DNA from: Hormiphora californensis
Taxonomy: Eukaryota > Ctenophora > Tentaculata > Cydippida > Pleurobrachiidae
DNA: 64,000 bases
Assembly: GCA_020137815.1 (NCBI GenBank)
Contig: CM035355.1
Location: forward strand, 186,001 to 250,000
Reading direction: 5' to 3'
Shown here: one piece after another, positions 46,740 to 57,720 of the stretch
How the letters are laid out: each line of letters begins with the position of its first letter
Position numbering within the stretch: position 1 is the first letter of the stretch
Notes under the pieces: generated by a model
What the model was told of the DNA's origin: nothing
Databases searched by the model: none
What the model saw: only the letters and a program-made list of their open reading frames with translations
Position numbers and translations under genes: made by a program

Positions 46740-46981
46740 TGATATCTCCTTCTGGTGCTGATACACACTCACACGCCCTCCGTACAACAGTTATATAGGG
46801 GAATCTCACACACACACGGGCAGATCTCGGTCAAGGAGAGATTAATTGATTATTCAGAATAAAGAGATCTGAGCAAGAATTAAATAGGGAAAAAAATCGA
46901 AAAATACTAGGTTCGACCAGGAATTGAACCAGGGACCTCCAGAGAGACGCGCTCGATGCTCTACTACTGAGCTACCGAACC
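46740..46981 (-). mobile_element. tRNA-derived SINE, copy 2
   Basis: A minus-strand unit: tRNA-like head at 46910-46981, then CCCTATTTAATTCTTGCTCA, GAGATCTGCCCG, then TTGTACGGAGGGCGTGTGAG. A direct near-identical copy of the body is at 47043-47250 and a diverged + strand copy at 8818-9045. Confidence 0.65.
46910..46981 (-). tRNA. tRNA-like head of SINE (probably not a functional tRNA)
   Basis: 72 nt. The acceptor stem GGTTCGG pairs with TCGAACC; the D arm is GCTC-AGTAGTA-GAGC; the T arm is CCTGG-TTCAATT-CCTGG with one mismatch. A and B boxes are recognisable. The anticodon stem has a mismatch and the loop (CGCGTCT) lacks U33, and the unit is followed by a repeated body. I read it as a SINE promoter head. 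A decayed gene is the alternative. Confidence 0.55.
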
Positions 46982-47042
46982 CCTGTACAGATCGTATTTC
47001 TTCACACTATATTCAAGCACATGCCCTTAGCTAGACACCATG

Positions 47043-47250
47043 TGATAGAGGAAGTAATTTTGATATCTCCTTCTGGTGCTGATACACACTCACACGCCCT
47101 CCGTACAACGGTTATATAGGGGAATCTCACACACACACGGGCAGATCTCGGTCAAGGAGAGATTAATTGATTATTCAGAATAAAGAGATCTGAGCAAGAA
47201 CTAAATAGGGAAGAAAATCGAAAAATACTGGGTTCGACCGGGAATTGCAT
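47043..47250 (-). mobile_element. tRNA-derived SINE body, copy 3 (head lost)
   Basis: Almost identical to 46725-46935, base for base, through GGGTTCGACCGGGAATTG, where a different repeat (GCATTATGTATTCATAATGC) begins and replaces the tRNA head. Confidence 0.7.
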
Positions 47251-47910
47251 TATGTATTCATAATGCGGTGTTTCCCTGCCATAAATGGGTCTAAAATTGA
47301 TGGCTAAGCTTTAAAATCGGATTTCCCGATGAATTTTGCACTCAAAGAGCAATTTTTGGCTGATACAATGTTGGTTGCTATGGTATCCAGACATATCGTC
47401 TTATTTTGATTTATCATTAATTTTTGTCGACTAGAAGTATTTAAAAATTGATACAATAATATCTCCGATTCCCGATGAGTTACAGAATCCTTTTTGGTAG
47501 CGCTGGATAGGTCTTATTGAGACCAATCCAACGCAACCAAGATAAAGTAGCTATCTTTTGAGGAACCGGAAACGTGAATTTCAATTTGCAAGACGCAGTG
47601 AGTGTGCCCAGTAAACCCAGTGATGACAATATCGGTAGACCCCCTATTTCGAATTTTTTTCAACCGACAAAAAATTCTGAAACAAGAATTATTGCATTAT
47701 GTATTCATAATGCGGTGTTTCCCTGCCATAAATGGGTCTAAAATTGATGGCTAAGTTTTAAAATCGGAATTCCCGATGAATTTTGCACTCAAAGAGCAAT
47801 TTTTGGCTGATACAATATTGGTTGCTATGGTATCCAGAATTGTTGCTATGGTAATCAAAGCAGTTGCTATGGTAACTAAGACAGTTGCTATGATTACCAA
47901 TGCAGTTGGA
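47248..47910. repeat. GCATTATGTATTCATAATGC repeat family and GTTGCTATGG minisatellite
   Basis: Two direct copies start GCATTATGTATTCATAATGC, then GGTGTTTCCCTGCCATAAAT (47248 and 47695). The second ends in about five 23-bp units GTTGCTATGGTAAYCAARRC. The inverted counterpart, with the same minisatellite, is at 57495-57720; short relics are at 810 and 61590. Confidence 0.7.
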
Positions 47911-48073
47911 AGGTAAGGTAGCTGAGAGATGGAGTAAATGGGAGGTAGGGAAGCTGAGAGATGGAGTAAATAGGAGGTAAGGTAGCTGAGAGATGGAGTA
48001 AATGGGAGGTAGGGTAGCTGAGAGATGGAGTACTAAATGAGATGTAGGGAAGCTGAGAAATGGAGTAAATGGG

Positions 48074-49638
48074 GAGTCACCCCTCCCTGCCGACGTGGGT
48101 ATGTGGGTATAATGTCCTACGTGCCGACGAAATTGGGATGAGATCGCCGTCGGCACGTAGGACATTATAATGCATTATATAATGCATTATACCCCTATTT
48201 TCTGCCCTCCCTGCCGACGGACCTCCCTACCGATCGGCAGGGAGGGCCGTCGGCAGGGAGGACATTTTACCCCTCCTTTTACCCTCTGTACCGACGATCG
48301 GCAGGGAGGACATTTTACCCCTCCTTTTACCCTCTGTACCGACGATCGGCAGGGAGGACATTTTACCCCTCCTTTTACCCTCTGTACCGACGATCGGCAA
48401 GTAGGGCCGTCGGCAGGGAGGACATTTACCCCTCCTTTTCAGCCTCACTACCGACGATCGGCAGGGAGGACATTTACCCCTCCTTTTCACCCTCTGTACC
48501 GACGATCGGCAGGGAGGACATTTTACCCCTCCTTTTACCCTCTGTACCGACGATCGGCAAGTAGGGCCGTCGGCAGGGAGGACATTTACCCCTCCTTTTC
48601 ACCCTCTGTGCCGACGAAACCATAACCCAAACTTAGCCCAAACCATCGCCCTAACCATCACCCTAACCACCGCCCTAAGGCCTAACCACCACCCTAACCC
48701 TAACCCTAACCACCGCCCTAACCCTAACCCTAACCCTAACGATACTCAGAGGAACAATACACAGTTAACTCTTCGTATTTGGCCTGCTGGCCAAATTCTC
48801 GAGCTCACAGAAGGAGTGAAACGCCCTCCCTACCGATCGTCGGTACAGAGGGTAAAAGGAGGGGTGAAATATCCTCCCTGCCGATCGTCGGTACAGAGGG
48901 AGAATAGGAGGGGTAAATGTCCTCCCTGCCGAATACTCTCTCGGAGTCAGTTTTCGGCAGGGAGGGCGGAATATAGGGGTCAAATGTCCTACGTGCCGAC
49001 GGCGATCTCATCCCAATCTCGTCGGCACGTAGGACATTATACCCCTATATCCCGCCCTCCCTGCCGAATGACCTCCCTGCCGACCCGTCGGCAGGGAGGT
49101 CCGTCGGCAGGGAGGGCGGGTACCGGTGGTTAGGGCGGTGGTTAGGGTGATGGTTAGGGCGATGGTTTGGGTTATGGTTTCGTCGGCACAGAGGGTGAAA
49201 AGGAGGGGTAAATGTCCTCCCTGCCGATCGTCGGTAGTGAGGCTGAAAAGGAGGGGTAAATGTCCTCCCTGCCGACGGCCCTACTTGCCGATCGTCGGTA
49301 CAGAGGGTAAAAGGAGGGGTAAAATGTCCTCCCTGCCGATCGTCGGTACAGTGGGTAAAAGGAGGGGTAAAATGTCCTCCCTGCCGACCGTCGGCACAGA
49401 GGGTAAAAGGAGGGGTAAAATGTCCTCCCTGCCGACGGCCCTCCCTGCCGATCGGTAGGGAAGTCCGTCGGCAGGGAGGGCAGAAAATAGGGGTATAATG
49501 TCCTACGTGCCGACGGCGATCTCATCCCAATTTCGTCGGCACGTAGGACATTATACCCCCATATCCCGCCCTCCCTGCCGAATGACCTCCCTGCCGACCC
49601 GTCGGCAGGGAGGTCCGTCGGCAGGGAGGGGGTGACTC
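48074..49638. mobile_element. 1.57-kb palindrome with CCGATCGTCGGTACAGAGGG subrepeats, 9-bp TSD
   Basis: GTAAATGGG at 48065-48073 and 49639-49647; ends GAGTCACCCC / GGGTGACTC. The whole element is an inverted repeat. Each arm has subterminal CTCCCTGCCGACGG units and 4-6 tandem units of about 51 bp containing CGGCAGGGAGGACATTTTAC. The inner arms carry CCCTAA-type repeats. A 9-bp TSD with long TIR suggests Mutator-like transfer. No coding; open frames here are repeat translations. Confidence 0.87.
48635..48745 (+). repeat. Telomere-like (CCCTAA)n, interstitial
   Basis: Perfect CCCTAACCCTAACCCTAAC runs alternate with CACCGCCCTAA and CATCGCCCTAA variants. A shorter mirrored stretch (GGTTAGGGCGGTGGTTAGGG) is at 49128-49180. 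It lies inside the mobile palindrome, so it is not a chromosome end. Confidence 0.9.
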
Positions 49639-50653
49639 GTAAATGGGAGGTAGGAAAGCTGAGAGATGGATCAAATGGGAGGTAGGGTAGCTGAGGGATG
49701 GAGTAAATAGGAGGTAGGGAAGCTGAGAGATGGAGTAAATGGGAGGTAGGGTAGCTGAGAGATGGAGTAAATGGAAGGTAAGGTAGCTGAGAGATGGAGT
49801 AAATGGGAGGTAGGGAAGCTGAGAGATGGAGTAAATGGGAGGTAGGGTAGCTGAGAGATGGAGTAAATTGGAGGTAGGGAAGCTGAGAGATGGAGTAAAT
49901 GGGAGGTAGGGTAGCTGAGAGATGGAATAAATGAGAGGTAGGGAAGCTGAGAAATGGAGTAAATGGGAGGTAGGGTATCTGAGAGATGGAGTAAATGGCA
50001 GGTAGGGAAGCTGAGATATGGAGTAAATGGGAGGTAGGTAAGCTGAGAGATGGAGTAAATGGGAGGTAGGGGAGCTGAGAGATGTAGTAAATGGGAGGTA
50101 GGGTAGCTGAGAGATGGAGTAGATGAGGAGTAGGGTAGCGGAGAGATGGACTAGATTAGGGGTAGGGTAGCTGAAAGATGGAGTTGATGAGGGCTAGGGA
50201 AGCATAGAGATGGAAACGATTATGGATAAGGATTCCCTAATCGTTTCCATCTCTATGCTTCTCTAATAGGGAAGCTGAGAGATGGAGTAGATGAGGAGTA
50301 GGGTAGCTGAGAGATGGATTAGATAAGGGGTAGGGTAGCTGAAAGATGGAGTAGATGAGGGGTAGGGTAGCTGAAAGATGGAGTAGATGAGGGGTAGGGT
50401 AGCTGAGAGATCGAGTTGATGAGGGGTATGATAGCTGAGAGATGGAGTAGATCAAGATTAAGAAATATTTGATTCGGCACCGACCCTCTCTCTACTCCTC
50501 GATGTTTCCCGCCATGTAATATATAATGTTCTGCAGCTGCTGTGTGAGAGTTGAACGCGAGCGTGTCAATAACATGACACGACATGCAACACGACATGCA
50601 ACACGACATGCAAGATGCGAGATGCGAATTTCATTATTTTGAAGTTTTGTGGG

Positions 50654-51995
50654 CACGGCGTGCCTGGCGAAACTTTAACACGACCTAGCATGCTACGGGA
50701 AACCACCACTTGTACGTGGTAGCTGAGGGTCTACAGAATGGCGCTACGGTGCGGGAAAAAACATTCCATTGCCTAAAATCTTTTTTTTTTACTTTTATTT
50801 GATTTGGGTCAAAATTGGCTATATTAAACGTGGTCCCGAAAAATCCATAATGACTTAGCACACAAAATTTGTCACCCCCACCTATTTCTGCACGTAGAAT
50901 CGATTGCCGTTGAAGTCAAATCTCTAAAATGACTGTAAAATGGTCAAAAGTTGATTTTTTACCATTTTTTGGAGGTTTTTGGCCCCTAAACCATTGAAAA
51001 CGTTGAGATAGGAATTTGAAACTAGTGCCAATCGTTAAAATGGTCATTTTTCTACCAAGAACCAAGTTTTCGTGTATATCCGATTTATGGTTAGATTTGG
51101 GCAAATTGTTGAAATCTGCCAACTAGGAGAACCGTAACTTGATTTTCTTGTTTTTTGGATTTTGGCATTTTTGACAAACTTCTGATTGAAATGGTCAATC
51201 GGGACCATGCTTAAGTTGTTTATGGGACAATTTTCGACTAAAATCCAAGATTTCATACCAATCCAATAACAGATCGTTGATTTATAGAAAATTTAAGTAG
51301 GCAAAACGGTCAAAATAAGCAAGAAAAGTTGTCATTTTGACCGTTTTGCCTACTTAAATTTTCTATAAATCAACGATCTGTTATTGGATTGGTATGAAAT
51401 CTTGGATTTTAGTCGAAAATTGTCCCATAAACAACTTAAGCATGGTCCCGATTGACCATTTCAATCAGAAGTTTGTCAAAAATGCCAAAATCCAAAAAAC
51501 AAGAAAATCAAGTTACGGTTCTCCTAGTTGGCAGATTTCAACAATTTGCCCAAATCTAACCATAAATCGGATATACACGAAAACTTGGTTCTTGGTAGAA
51601 AAATGACCATTTTAACGATTGGCACTAGTTTCAAATTCCTATCTCAACGTTTTCAATGGTTTAGGGGCCAAAAACCTCCAAAAAATGGTAAAAAATCAAC
51701 TTTTGACCATTTTACAGTCATTTTAGAGATTCGACTTCAACGGCAATCGATTCTACGTGCAGAAATAGGTGGGGGTGACAAATTTTGTGTGCTAAGTCAT
51801 TATGGATTTTTCGGGACCACGTTTAATATAGCCAATTTTGACCCAAATCAAATAAAAGTAAAAAAAAAGATTTTAGGCAATGGAATGTTTTTTCCCGCAC
51901 CGTAGCGCCATTCTGTAGACCCTCAGCTACCACGTACAAGTGGTGGTTTCCCGTAGCATGCTAGGTCGTGTTAAAGTTTCACCAGGCACGCCGTG
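50654..51995. mobile_element. 1.34-kb foldback, CACGGCGTGCC ends, 4-bp TSD
   Basis: TGGG at 50650-50653 and 51996-51999. The arms of about 650 bp are almost identical, folding near 51328 (caagaaaagttgtcattttg). End sequence CACGGCGTGCCTGGCGAAAC / complement of CACGGCGTGCCTGGTGAAAC. It shares termini with 40679-43536 but not its interior. Confidence 0.87.
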
Positions 51996-52713
51996 TGGGG
52001 TTGCGATTTTTGTTTTAGGTCGGAGAGTGAAACGGCCGGTACAGTGGTAAACTAGATTAAAAACTGTACGCCTCGTTAGACGCGATTTTTCCTATCTTGT
52101 CTGGTTCCTGAGATATGGCCCCCTAAAGAGTTGGTGTCTCAAACTGCTGAATCGGGGTCACGCGAGGAAAATGGGCATCAGTTTGCGTGTACTGCTCCGT
52201 TTTTCACGGGACTTGAACGAGGGTGACGGCAAGAGTCTCACCTATTACATGGTATCCTTACATTGTGTATTAAATCTAAAATGACTGAGCAGCATGCTTG
52301 TTAATGAACCTTGACGTGTTTGCTTGTCTCGCAAGAGCGCTTGCGACTAGCAAACACGACATGCAGTTCACACCCTGTTTACAGCTTTGGTCACATAAAG
52401 TGTTTCATGAAGGAGCACTGTCGCTTAGATACCGCTGAACGAACGACCATCACGGCGTTGGAAAGCTAATCGATAGCCATAGACAATTGTTTAAATTTTA
52501 TACCGAAAATTATGATTTCTGGGGGAGGGGGTCCAGCCCTAAAAAAGCTAAGCCATCGGCCAAAATTAGGGTACCATTAGCTTTTTATAGGCTAAAAAAG
52601 CTAAAAAAGCAAGCAGCTGTGGGTCGAAGTGCCAACGTGCCAGAATACAGTAAGAAGTATTTTTTAACCAAAATTGGCATTTTGCGAGGTCATGTCCACA
52701 TGCAATTAATTAC

Positions 52714-52777
52714 CTGTAATACAATTATTGAAACCTTTTTCAAAAATATTTTTTCTTCGGAGAAGTGATAGCAAAAT
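52714..52777 (-). CDS. SNX25: SNX25-like micro-exon: PXA domain
   Basis: Only 64 bp: acceptor tcatcttttcag, donor CAG|GTAATT. It starts at codon position 3 and ends in phase 0. It encodes FCYHFSEEKIFLKKVSIIVL plus Q. It falls where SNX25 has the L-H-x-C-L......E..(F/Y)L...S..L segment immediately before the P-S core of the next exon (44.7 kb). It is the only phase-consistent candidate between the 57.0- and 44.7-kb exons. Support is from position, phase and pattern rather than length. Confidence 0.75.
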
Positions 52778-53264
52778 CTGAAAAGATGAGAATGTTAGAA
52801 TTACTATTATTATATCAGCTTTATGGTAACGAAAAGGTCAAAAGGGCACGGCATTCGCAGCTGGCGTGGGGTATATTAGGTATATAAGGTGACCTACAAC
52901 TATGGCTAATGCAACTATGGCTAAAAGAATCTATTAGCCATAGATGTATGCAACTATGGCTAAAAGATTCTATTAGCCATAGATGCATACAACTATGGCT
53001 AAAAGAAATGTGATCTGATTGGGTTCTATTAGCCATAGCTAATGAGCGTGAGAGGGACGTGCGAGGGGTATGAGAGGGACGTGAATTTATGAGTGATCGA
53101 ATCATCCCACGAGGGATTCGGATGGTGGGCCCACCATATAATTGAACTTGATAATCATAATGGGCACAAATCTAAACAATTTACATCATAATAAACCCAA
53201 TAATATACATCAATTGGAATTACACAATCAGTTCATTTTCGATATAATGATAAAACACGTCCTT

Positions 53265-53600
53265 CTTCAGAGAGTTTATAAACTTCATAAATGGAGTTTT
53301 TCAGGGTGATTAAATAGCTCCTTATTATGAAAATGTTTAGACAGATCAGTGAATTCGGGTAGGCACGGAAAAGCCTCCGTGCATTATTAGGATCCACAAT
53401 AAACAACTCCGCAACAGGTCTGATTTTCGTGAAAGTAGAATATGATGCTGCTCCCAGAAGCTGTCTGGCTGAAGTTTGTCTCCTTGCACAGTCTTCTAAA
53501 ACTTCCCGGTACTCATTGTAGTAGACTTCAACTGATGATATGTTTCTCCTTTTTCTAGACTCGGCAGATGCAGCAGGATGCCTCTTCCTTTTTTAGGTTT
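53265..53600 (-). pseudogene. Coding-like remnant in left arm of foldback
   Basis: Minus-strand reading gives a basic K/R-rich start, then SSVEVYYNEYREVLEDCARR, SARQLLGAASYSTFTKIRPV, and ELFIVDPNNARRLFRAYPNS, ending at a shared stop after a L-S-L-Y-R-K motif. There are frame breaks near the A-run and after the AYPNS segment. Mirrored in the right arm. No family recognised; it may be captured host sequence or a remnant of the element's own protein. Confidence 0.5.
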
Positions 53601-54164
53601 GGGAGGTGACGTTTCACAAGGACTCGTGAGGTTAGTTATGGGGGTACACAAGGACTCATCAGGTTAGTTGATGGGGGTACAGGGGGGTACACAAGGATTC
53701 CTCATGTTAGTTGATGGGGGTACACAAGGATTCATCAGGTTAGTGGATGGGACAAAAAAGAGAAAGAGCAATAGAAACCTCATCCGAATTGTGTCTCATA
53801 TCGTCTAATAAGCTTCCCTGAATCATGTTCCATTATATCTCGTATCGTATCACACTTCTAAAAAGCTTCCCAGAATCATGTGTCATGATTCGGGGAAGCT
53901 TATGAGAAGTGTGATACGATACGGGATATGGAACATGATTCAGAGAAGCTTATTATTAGACGATATAATGAGACACGATTCGGAGGAGATTTCTATTGCT
54001 CTTTCTCTTTTTTGTCCCATCCACTAACCTGATGAATCCTTGTGTACCCCCATCAACTAACATGACGAATCCTTGTGTACCCCCATCAACTAACCTGATG
54101 AGTCCTTGTGTACCACCATCAACTAACCTGATGAGTCCTTCTGAAACGTCACCTCCCAAACCTA

Positions 54165-54510
54165 AAAAAGAAGAGGCATCCTGCTGCCTCTGCCGAGTCT
54201 GGAAAAAGGAGAAACATATCATCAGTTGAAGTCTACTACAACGAGTACCGGGAAGTTTTAGAAGACTGTGCAAGGAGACAAACTTCAGCCAGACAGCTTC
54301 TGGGAGCAGCATCATATTCTACTTTCACGAAAATCAGACCTATTGCAGAGTTGTTTATTGTGGATCCTAATAATGCACGGCGGCTTTTCCGTGCCTACCC
54401 GAATTCACTGATCTTTTAAACATTGTCATAAGGAGCTGTTTAATGACCCTGAAAAACTCCATGAACTCTCTGAAGAAGGGCGTGTTTTATCATTATATCG
54501 AAAATGAACT
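54165..54510 (+). pseudogene. Coding-like remnant in right arm of foldback
   Basis: This is the same reading as in the left arm (VYYNEYREVLEDCARRQTS, then NNARRLFRAYPNSL), with different indels. The two copies break at different places. That suggests the sequence was coding before or when the palindrome formed and decayed afterwards. Confidence 0.5.
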
Positions 54511-55204
54511 GATTGTGTAATTCTGATTGATGTATCATTGGGTTTAATATGATGCAAATCGTTTATATTTGTGCCCATTATGATTATCAAGTTCAATAAT
54601 ATGGTGGGATGATTCGATCACTCATAAATTCACGTCCCTAGCAGACCTAATCAGATCACATTTCTTTTAGCCATAGTTGTATGCATCTATGGCTAATAGA
54701 ATCTTTTAGCCATAGTTGCATACATCTATGGCTAATATATTCTTTTAGCCATAGTTGCATTAGCCATAGTTGTAGGTAATCGGTATATATAATGGGATGT
54801 ACACACTTTTTCTTCAAATGCCAGATACCACTTTGGTTTCTATTGTATCTTTCTCCAATTTTTCTAAAATGATTGGCTCTCTAGCCCCACTACCCCCCGG
54901 AGATAAAGTTTTGTGCCAGCCCTTTGGCGCTAGTTGGCGCCAAAAATCCCGCTTTGTGAGCACACCCCAACTGATGGAAATCCGGGGATACATGCATACA
55001 CACCCTAGTGAGACAATAGAATACGTGTAAAAAGGATCGCACTCGACATTTCGTCATTTTTCAACCGGTTTCAATGAAAAATGGTATAGTTCATATTCAA
55101 CCCAATATTTGTTTTGTTCAAACCCGGGGCGCGGGGAGGGAGGGTCGAACAAGGCAACCCAATATCTCAGTAGTAAGGGGATTTAACTAAGATTTTAGCC
55201 CCAA

Positions 55205-56160
55205 CCAGAAAAAAATTTGTTACAAAGGATTTCCACCTGAAACGTACTCCTAAGGGCCCCCTCTATCGATTCCAACCAATGCTCATATTTGCTCAGGGGT
55301 GCTAAGGCCTCATTTCCGGGTGGGCGTGGTACCTGTATTTTCAGCCTGAGGCCAAAACCATAAATACCCTTAAAATAGGAGTAGAGACAAAACTAAGGGC
55401 ACTAAAATGATCAGCGTCCTCGAATTAGTGGGGGTAGGTGCTAAAATTAAGTCTCTATCTCATCTGGTTAATTAGATAATTGGATAATTAGTTTTGCGCA
55501 TAACCGTTTTTTGGCTATATGGCTATAGCCACTTAGGAATGGTTAAGAGACTTTTCATTGGTGCCATTTTGTAGGCAAAGTGAAATTATGGGGGGTCGAA
55601 GTCGGACTTTTAAGCTCTATCTTCAACCGTTTAGCCGTTATTTGGCTTTAACGGTGTTCAAAATTGGGCTTTTTACCGTATTTTGCTCATTTGGAGCATC
55701 TTAAAAGCCAAATAACGGCTAAACGGTTGAAGATAGAGCTTAAAAGTCCGACTTCGACCCCCCCATAATTTCGCTTTGCCTACAAAATGGCACCAATGAA
55801 AAGTCTCTTAACCATTCCTAAGTGGCTATAGCCATATAGCCAAAAAACGGTTATGTGCAAAACTAATTATCCAATTATCTAATTAACCAGATGAGATAGA
55901 GACTTAATTTTAGCACCTACCCCCACTAATTCGAGGACGCTGATCATTTTAGTGCCCTCAGTTTTGTCTCTACTCCTATTTTAAGGGTATTTATGGTTTT
56001 GGCCTCAGGCTGAAAATACAGGTACCACGCCCACCCGGAAATGAGGCCTTAGCACTCCTGAGCAAATATGAGCATTGGTTGGAATCGATAGAGGGGACCC
56101 TTAGGAGTACATTTGAGGTGGAAATCCTTTGTAACAAATTTTTTTGTGGTGTTCCTGGTT
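55205..56160. mobile_element. Long foldback (family F, copy E)
   Basis: The arms run from CCAGAAAAAAATTTGTTACA to the mirrored end near 56150. They share ACCTGTATTTTCAGCCTGAG and the TAAAATAGGAGTAGAGAC module with copy F. It folds near 55670. Precise TSD not resolved. Confidence 0.8.
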
Positions 56161-56700
56161 TATCACCTTACTACAGAGCCTCCAAAGTGGTTTGTTGATT
56201 GGAGCTCCGGTTCAAAAGTTGAGAAAATTATTTTGAGAACGGGATATCCATGTCAAATTTCAAAATCCTTTTGGAGGCTTTCGATATAATACATAATCAA
56301 CATGATCTGCACAAAATTTGATGGCTCTATCTATTAAGATACTGCGGATGCGATCCATACATTTTAAAAGACCCGTTCTTTTAGATTTCAGCAAAGCGAG
56401 AATTTAGAGGATGCCACTGTCGTTTTTGCGGTGCACACAGCTCACGGGAAAAGTGTGTATACTCCAGTATATAATAGTGCCCAACCAGGAATCATTATAA
56501 ATTCGAAATGAACTATCTAACTTGATAAGAGAGTGTGTAACAACGATCTTTGTTTCAGATAGTTGTATTATGAGTTGCCGCTGGGGGTTTTATACGAGGA
56601 AAGATCCTTTCAGCTGTGCTGTCGGGATCTTTCCTTCAATAACAACCTGCTCACACGGGATTTTATTGAATAACAGTCCAGCGTGCAAGAACATAACCAG
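56161..56700. other. No gene recognised
   Basis: Intronic. A short minus-strand open stretch near 56170-56230 has a possible donor but no family match and no matching phase. Confidence 0.35.
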
Positions 56701-56704
56701 TAAC

Positions 56705-56865
56705 CACTATGTATCACCTCCTCCTCAACCTCAGCTGGCGACTCGGGATCGGCGTCGTGATTTACACCAGTTTGGGCGATTAAACTCTAGTTGGCTGTCC
56801 TCAGCTTGCGCTGGGAACAGCCAACTGTATAGTGTATAACGCCCCAAACTACAAACGTTCATAGT
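56705..56865 (+). repeat. Repeat family H, right-end fragment
   Basis: TATCACCTCCTCCTCAACCT, GATCGGCGTCGTGATTTACA and the CAGCTTGCGCTGGGAA hairpin match 7803-7962; it ends ACAAACGTTCATAGT. Confidence 0.7.
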
Positions 56866-56896
56866 ACATATGAAAACGAGTGTATGTTTGAATTAC

Positions 56897-57024
56897 CTGT
56901 TGTGACTACATCGGATATCTTCACATTCAGGCATCATATATCCTTTTGAGGTACGCTTTTCCATTTTAAAATAGTTATGAAGTTTGATCATAACATCTTG
57001 TGACACATACGTAATAAAATCCAT
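56897..57024 (-). CDS. SNX25: SNX25-like exon: PXA domain, N-terminal half
   Basis: Acceptor gtcctttcag, donor CAACAG|GTAATT; 128 bp, phase 0 start, ending after codon position 2. Encodes MDFITYVSQDVMIKLHNYFK and then a charged segment, MEKRTSKGYMMPECEDIRCS. It matches the V-D-(x)-(x)-K-V-V-x-x-D-(V)-(V)...L..H(F) stretch of SNX25 PXA. The phase-0 end of the 58.6-kb exon and the position-3 start of the 52.7-kb exon fit. The first codon being ATG is incidental. Confidence 0.82.
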
Positions 57025-57124
57025 CTGAAAGGACATACTGGTCACGGTCAAAAAGTCTGAGATTTTTGGGGTTAAAAAAATCGACCAAAATTATTAAAAC
57101 TAATTTATATAAAGTCGGATTTTT

Positions 57125-57190
57125 TATTCACCCGGGATGATGTTTTTAGCACGCACGTGCTAAAAAGATCATTCGGGGTTTAGAAATCAG
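57125..57190. repeat. Double hairpin, variant stems (inverted)
   Basis: TTCACCCGGGATGATG, then TTTTTAGCACGCACGTGCTAAAAA, then CGGGGTTTAGAAATCAGCAG: the inverted counterpart of 8640-8716. Followed by AGTCTGCTCCTTCATAAAAC, a word shared with the Helitron-type units. Confidence 0.55.
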
Positions 57191-57494
57191 CAGATTTTGT
57201 AGTTAACTAAATGTCCATCCGTCCACCGTTACACATAGTAACAAAGTCTGCTCCTTCATAAAACTTTCAACTCACACTTTGATGATGCAACAAAGGAAAT
57301 GATTAACATGCAATGTGACGTGCAATTATTCACTCGTATCACTTCCTACTTTCACGTCAAATCACTTTGGGTACCCTACATGGTAGCAAGTCTTCCAATC
57401 ATGAAACTACTATCACACAATAATTGCAAGTGATATGACTGGAGTTAAGATGAGCGAGGGTAAAGTTAAAGCACTTGGTAACCAACCAAAGGGT

Positions 57495-57720
57495 CTCCTA
57501 AGCAACTGCCTTGGTTATCATAGCAACTGTCTTGGTCATCATAGCAACTGCTTTGATTACCATAGAAACAACCCTGGATACCATAGCAACCAACATCGTA
57601 TAAGCCGAGTGAAAAATTCATCGGGAAATCCGGTTTTGAAGCTTACAGTAATCAATTTTACACCTATTTGTGGCAGGGAAACACCGCATTATGAATACAT
57701 AATGCAATAATTCTTGTTTG
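57495..57720. repeat. Inverted copy of the 47.2-47.9-kb repeat
   Basis: Four CATAGCAACTGYYTTGGTYA-type units, then ATTCATCGGGAAATCCGGTT, ending GGCAGGGAAACACCGCATTA. A C homopolymer follows (57730-57747). The following 57750-58395 holds short CCTTGTA-type tandem units and no gene. Confidence 0.7.

Larger units (their letters stand above)
47915..50450. repeat. Minisatellite GGGAGGTAGGGTAGCTGAGA... (about 31 bp), interrupted
   Basis: About 35 units of GGTAGGGAAGCTGAGAGATG + GAGTAAATGGGA occur at 47915-48073 and 49639-50450 in the same orientation, split by the element at 48074-49638. A short 26-bp-arm inverted repeat (gggaagcatagagatggaaa) sits at 50208-50264. Confidence 0.9.
52887..54781. mobile_element. 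1.9-kb foldback with ACCTACAACTATGGCTAAT ends, 8-bp TSD
   Basis: GGTATATA at 52879-52886 and 54782-54789. Ends AGGTGACCTACAACTATGG / CCATAGTTGTAGGTAATC match the element at 454-1460. The arms of about 940 bp fold at 53880, where GATTCGGGGAAGCTT modules meet. Each arm carries a 36-bp tandem repeat (GTGTACCCCCATCAACTAAC) and a coding-like segment. Confidence 0.87.

Noticed and set aside
46910-46981. Functional tRNA gene
   Set aside because: Anticodon-stem mismatch, no U33 in the loop, and attached to a repeated body; kept only as a SINE head.
48635-48745. Chromosome end (telomere)
   Set aside because: The CCCTAA run is short, interrupted, lies inside a TSD-bounded palindrome and is followed by ordinary sequence.
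48170-49525. Long open frames with repeated KRRGKMSSLP or DRQGGHFTPP peptides
   Set aside because: They are translations of the 51-bp subrepeat on both strands of a palindromic mobile element, with no start context or other coding signal.
47915-50450. CRISPR-like array
   Set aside because: Units are contiguous 31-bp minisatellite repeats without unique spacers, in a eukaryotic context.
51044-51606. Identical 70-residue peptides on opposite strands (starting MKSWILVENC)
   Set aside because: Mirror arms of the foldback at 50654-51995; no family match and no conservation outside the element.
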